NCBI GenBank assembly: GCA_040755715.1
Contig: JBFLXN010000134.1
Span: 1-7,536, forward strand
DNA length: 7,536 bases
Direction of reading: 5' to 3'
Origin: JBFLXN01 sp040755715 [NCBI: Candidatus Edwardsbacteria bacterium]
GTDB lineage: Bacteria; Edwardsbacteria; AC1; JBFLXN01
Within the stretch, counting starts at the first letter, position 1; every line of letters begins with the position of its first letter. Made by a program: the position numbers and the translations under genes. Shown one piece after another: positions 6,292 through 7,536 of the stretch. The notes under the pieces are model-generated. The model saw only the letters and a program-made list of their open reading frames with translations. It did not search any database and was not told the origin of the DNA.

Positions 6292-7209
6292 ATGAGTAAA
6301 TCTTTTCATCTCTGGCGGTCTTGGAATTTCAAGGTTATTCACGGAGCGAGACTCATCTTGTTTTTCTCTCTTATCTGCCTAACTGGCTGTGGGGAGATGC
6401 ACCGTCCGACATTGGTCAAGCAAAAGGTCAAAATTTCAATTGTGCCCACTTTTTCGTTGGAAATGACTACCAAATGTTACAAACCTCTTCTTGACTATTT
6501 GGCTAACGAAACAGGTTATGAAATAGAATATATGTCTGCCTTAGATTACGAAAATTACTTATCTACGGTGGCTGGAGCCCGAGTAGAAATAGGATACCAA
6601 AATCCTGCCCTTTATCTAACCCTTAAGAAGACTTGCCAAGCCTCTCCTCTGGCGATTGCTCTCGGAAGTAACGAAAGCAAATATTCCCGGGGGATAATTA
6701 TTACTTACCAAGGAAGTGAAATAGAAAAAATTACTGACCTGCGCGGTCAGGGAATTGGCATTACCTCGGAAAGAGCTCTGGGTGGGTTTCTTTCCCAAAG
6801 AGCCCTATGTCAAAGAGAAGGATTGAATTTAGAAAGAGAAGCCCAACTTGTCTATTTTAGAACTCAAGATGAGATTCTCCGGAAAGTGATAGAGAAGAAA
6901 CTAAAAGCCGGATTTGTCCGCCAGGATGTCGTGGAAATGGAAACAACCGTATGGGTGAGCGGCCGTTCTCCCATACTCAAGATAATTGCCTATACCGATT
7001 CATTTCCCAACTGGTGCTTCGCCAGCTTTGACCATACTCCAAAAGAAGTGGCTATTAGAATCAAAGAGGCGCTCTTAAAATTGAATCCAGCAAATCCAAA
7101 ACACCAAGAAATTTTGAAAACCGCCGGGATTTCAGGCTTTGCCGAAACCAGTGAGGAAGATTTTCTGCCAGTTAAAAAATTACTGCAGGAACTACAAATC
7201 GCTTACTAA
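6292..7209 (+). CDS. PhnD-like phosphate/phosphonate-type solute-binding lipoprotein
   Basis: This 305-residue protein resembles the type II periplasmic binding proteins of the PhnD (phosphate/phosphite/phosphonate) family. A basic N-region of about 20 residues precedes a hydrophobic stretch and the lipobox LTGC, giving Cys33 as the lipid-modified residue. The mature part starts with KVKISIVPTFSLEMTTKCYK, then PLLDYLANETGYEIEY. The pattern VEIGYQNPALYL (98-109) sits where PhnD proteins place their ligand-contact loop. ITDLRGQGIGITSERALGGF (147-166) matches the family's D-L-x-G-k-x-i segment before the second lobe. KAGFVRQDVV (205-214) matches the A-G-x-x-x-x-D segment. The ligand is unknown; members also serve as sensors without transporters. 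It starts 14 bases after the small-subunit stop, so it is probably co-transcribed. No transporter partner is visible. Confidence 0.8.
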   Translation: MSKSFHLWRSWNFKVIHGARLILFFSLICLTGCGEMHRPTLVKQKVKISIVPTFSLEMTTKCYKPLLDYLANETGYEIEYMSALDYENYLSTVAGARVEIGYQNPALYLTLKKTCQASPLAIALGSNESKYSRGIIITYQGSEIEKITDLRGQGIGITSERALGGFLSQRALCQREGLNLEREAQLVYFRTQDEILRKVIEKKLKAGFVRQDVVEMETTVWVSGRSPILKIIAYTDSFPNWCFASFDHTPKEVAIRIKEALLKLNPANPKHQEILKTAGISGFAETSEEDFLPVKKLLQELQIAY

Positions 7210-7253
7210 TTATCAGACAAGAAAATTTCATAACCACGAAGGCACGAGACTAT

Positions 7254-7293
7254 TAGAAACTTATGGAAACTAATAGAAATTTATTGAAATTTT
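7254..7293 (+). repeat. four degenerate 10-nt tandem repeats (TNGAAAYTWW)
   Basis: TAGAAACTTA, TGGAAACTAA, TAGAAATTTA and TTGAAATTTT lie head to tail. GAAA recurs exactly every ten bases, close to one helical turn, so the array could bend DNA. No protein is encoded. Confidence 0.6.
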
Positions 7294-7331
7294 ATGTCCG
7301 CGCATCGGAAATTCAATAATTTTTTAACTAT

Positions 7332-7409
7332 GGATTAAACGGATTTGACGGATTTGAAATCCGTGTTAATTCCTGCCCCGATGTAACATCGGGGTGAATG
7401 TAATCTGTG
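7332..7409. repeat. ACGGATTT palindromic repeat interrupted by a hairpin
   Basis: ACGGATTTG occurs twice in tandem (7339-7347 and 7348-7356). The second copy pairs with AAATCCGT (7357-7364) to form a tight hairpin. The right arm continues GTTAAT (7365-7370), is broken for 34 nt, and resumes as CTGTG (7405-7409). Removing 7371-7404 would leave AAATCCGTGTTAATCTGTG. TAAT occurs at both edges (7367-7370 and 7401-7404), as a short duplication would. Confidence 0.55.
7375..7395. repeat. nested GCCCCGAT hairpin, copy 2
   Basis: CCCCGATG (7376-7383) pairs with CATCGGGG (7387-7394) around the loop TAA, with a G-T wobble outside. It shares the CCCCGAT/ATCGGGG core with the hairpins at 5734-5752 and 7513-7530 but has different flanks. 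Confidence 0.6.
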
Positions 7410-7470
7410 CAGTGCTTTGTTAAATTTTGGCTCAAAATCTGCCTGGAAGCCTTCTGGCACAATAATATAA

Positions 7471-7506
7471 GCCTCTGAGGCACTTTTCTTGTGCTTTTGA
7501 GGAGGC
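7471..7506. repeat. GCCTC/GAGGC stem with inner GCAC/GTGC
   Basis: GCCTC (7471-7475) pairs with GAGGC (7502-7506), and GCAC (7480-7483) with GTGC (7491-7494), separated by an internal loop. GCCTTCTGGCAC just upstream (7449-7460) resembles the left arm. The function is unknown; it could be a transcript-end structure. Confidence 0.4.
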
Positions 7507-7536
7507 CCTGAAGCCCCGATTTATCGGGGCTTGGGC
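7505..7536. repeat. GCCCCGAT hairpin, copy 3, at window edge
   Basis: AAGCCCCGA (7511-7519) pairs with TCGGGGCTT (7524-7532) around TTTA. After a two-base bulge, GCCC (7505-7508) pairs with GGGC (7533-7536). The strong stem has only TT after it before the window pairing resumes, so terminator function is uncertain and the element may extend beyond the window. Confidence 0.55.

Larger units (their letters stand above)
7210..7536. other. repeat-rich intergenic region after the PhnD-like gene
   Basis: No gene is supported. The region is a chain of short repeats: a 10-nt tandem repeat, an ACGGATTT palindrome interrupted by a hairpin, a GCCTC/GAGGC stem, and a long GC-rich hairpin at the window edge. 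Two minus-strand frames stay open for about 60 codons here, but both run through the repeats and lack an ATG, so I do not call them. Confidence 0.55.

Noticed and set aside
7335-7520. Minus-strand open frame reading AYIIVPEGFQADFEPKF in its middle
   Set aside because: It looks protein-like for about 30 codons, but it has no ATG, begins after a stop inside a hairpin, runs through two repeats, and a second minus-strand frame is equally open.
7328-7534. Second minus-strand open frame entering from the window edge
   Set aside because: It is open for over 60 codons but composed largely of palindromic repeats, with no family similarity I recognise.

Overview
The window looks like a chromosomal segment of an anaerobic, didermic bacterium from an uncultivated lineage. 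It carries two lipoproteins and a predicted outer-membrane beta-barrel. It also carries a membrane-bound group 4 [NiFe]-hydrogenase / complex I-related gene set. The intergenic DNA is full of short palindromic and tandem repeats. Such repeats, and barrel proteins with an NEINL-DFG-NPAG-type N-terminus, resemble what I associate with candidate phyla such as WOR-3. That placement is an impression, not something the sequence proves. All convincing genes are on the + strand.

Layout: 1-370 has no convincing gene but contains a small hairpin and an interrupted palindrome. 371-1481 holds a polyferredoxin-type subunit (HyfH-like) and a HyfE-like membrane subunit, separated by one base. 1482-1745 is a gap filled by a nested inverted-repeat element. 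1746-3251 is a HyfF-like antiporter-type subunit. A short gap with a 7-nt tandem repeat leads to a beta-barrel protein (3340-4545), whose stop overlaps the start of a LivJ-type lipoprotein solute-binding protein (4542-5651). After a composite repeat (5656-5776) comes the hydrogenase small subunit / NuoB homologue (5801-6277). A PhnD-type lipoprotein solute-binding protein (6292-7209) follows. 7210-7536 holds only repeats and hairpins.

How the genes work together: the ferredoxin-like, small, HyfE-like and HyfF-like subunits are four parts of an electron-transfer and ion-translocating complex at the cytoplasmic membrane. The Ni-site large subunit (HyfG / NuoCD-like) and the NuoH-like and NuoL-like membrane subunits are not in the window. 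The usual compact operon is therefore either split or rearranged here. Genes for envelope proteins lie between and after the hydrogenase genes: one barrel and two binding proteins of different folds, with no ABC permease or ATPase.

The most unusual features are (1) this interleaving of hydrogenase and envelope genes; (2) a GCCCCGAT/ATCGGGGC hairpin that interrupts two unrelated palindromic repeats directly after the same GTTAAT sequence; and (3) a barrel gene that begins at mature-protein-like sequence with no signal peptide in its frame.
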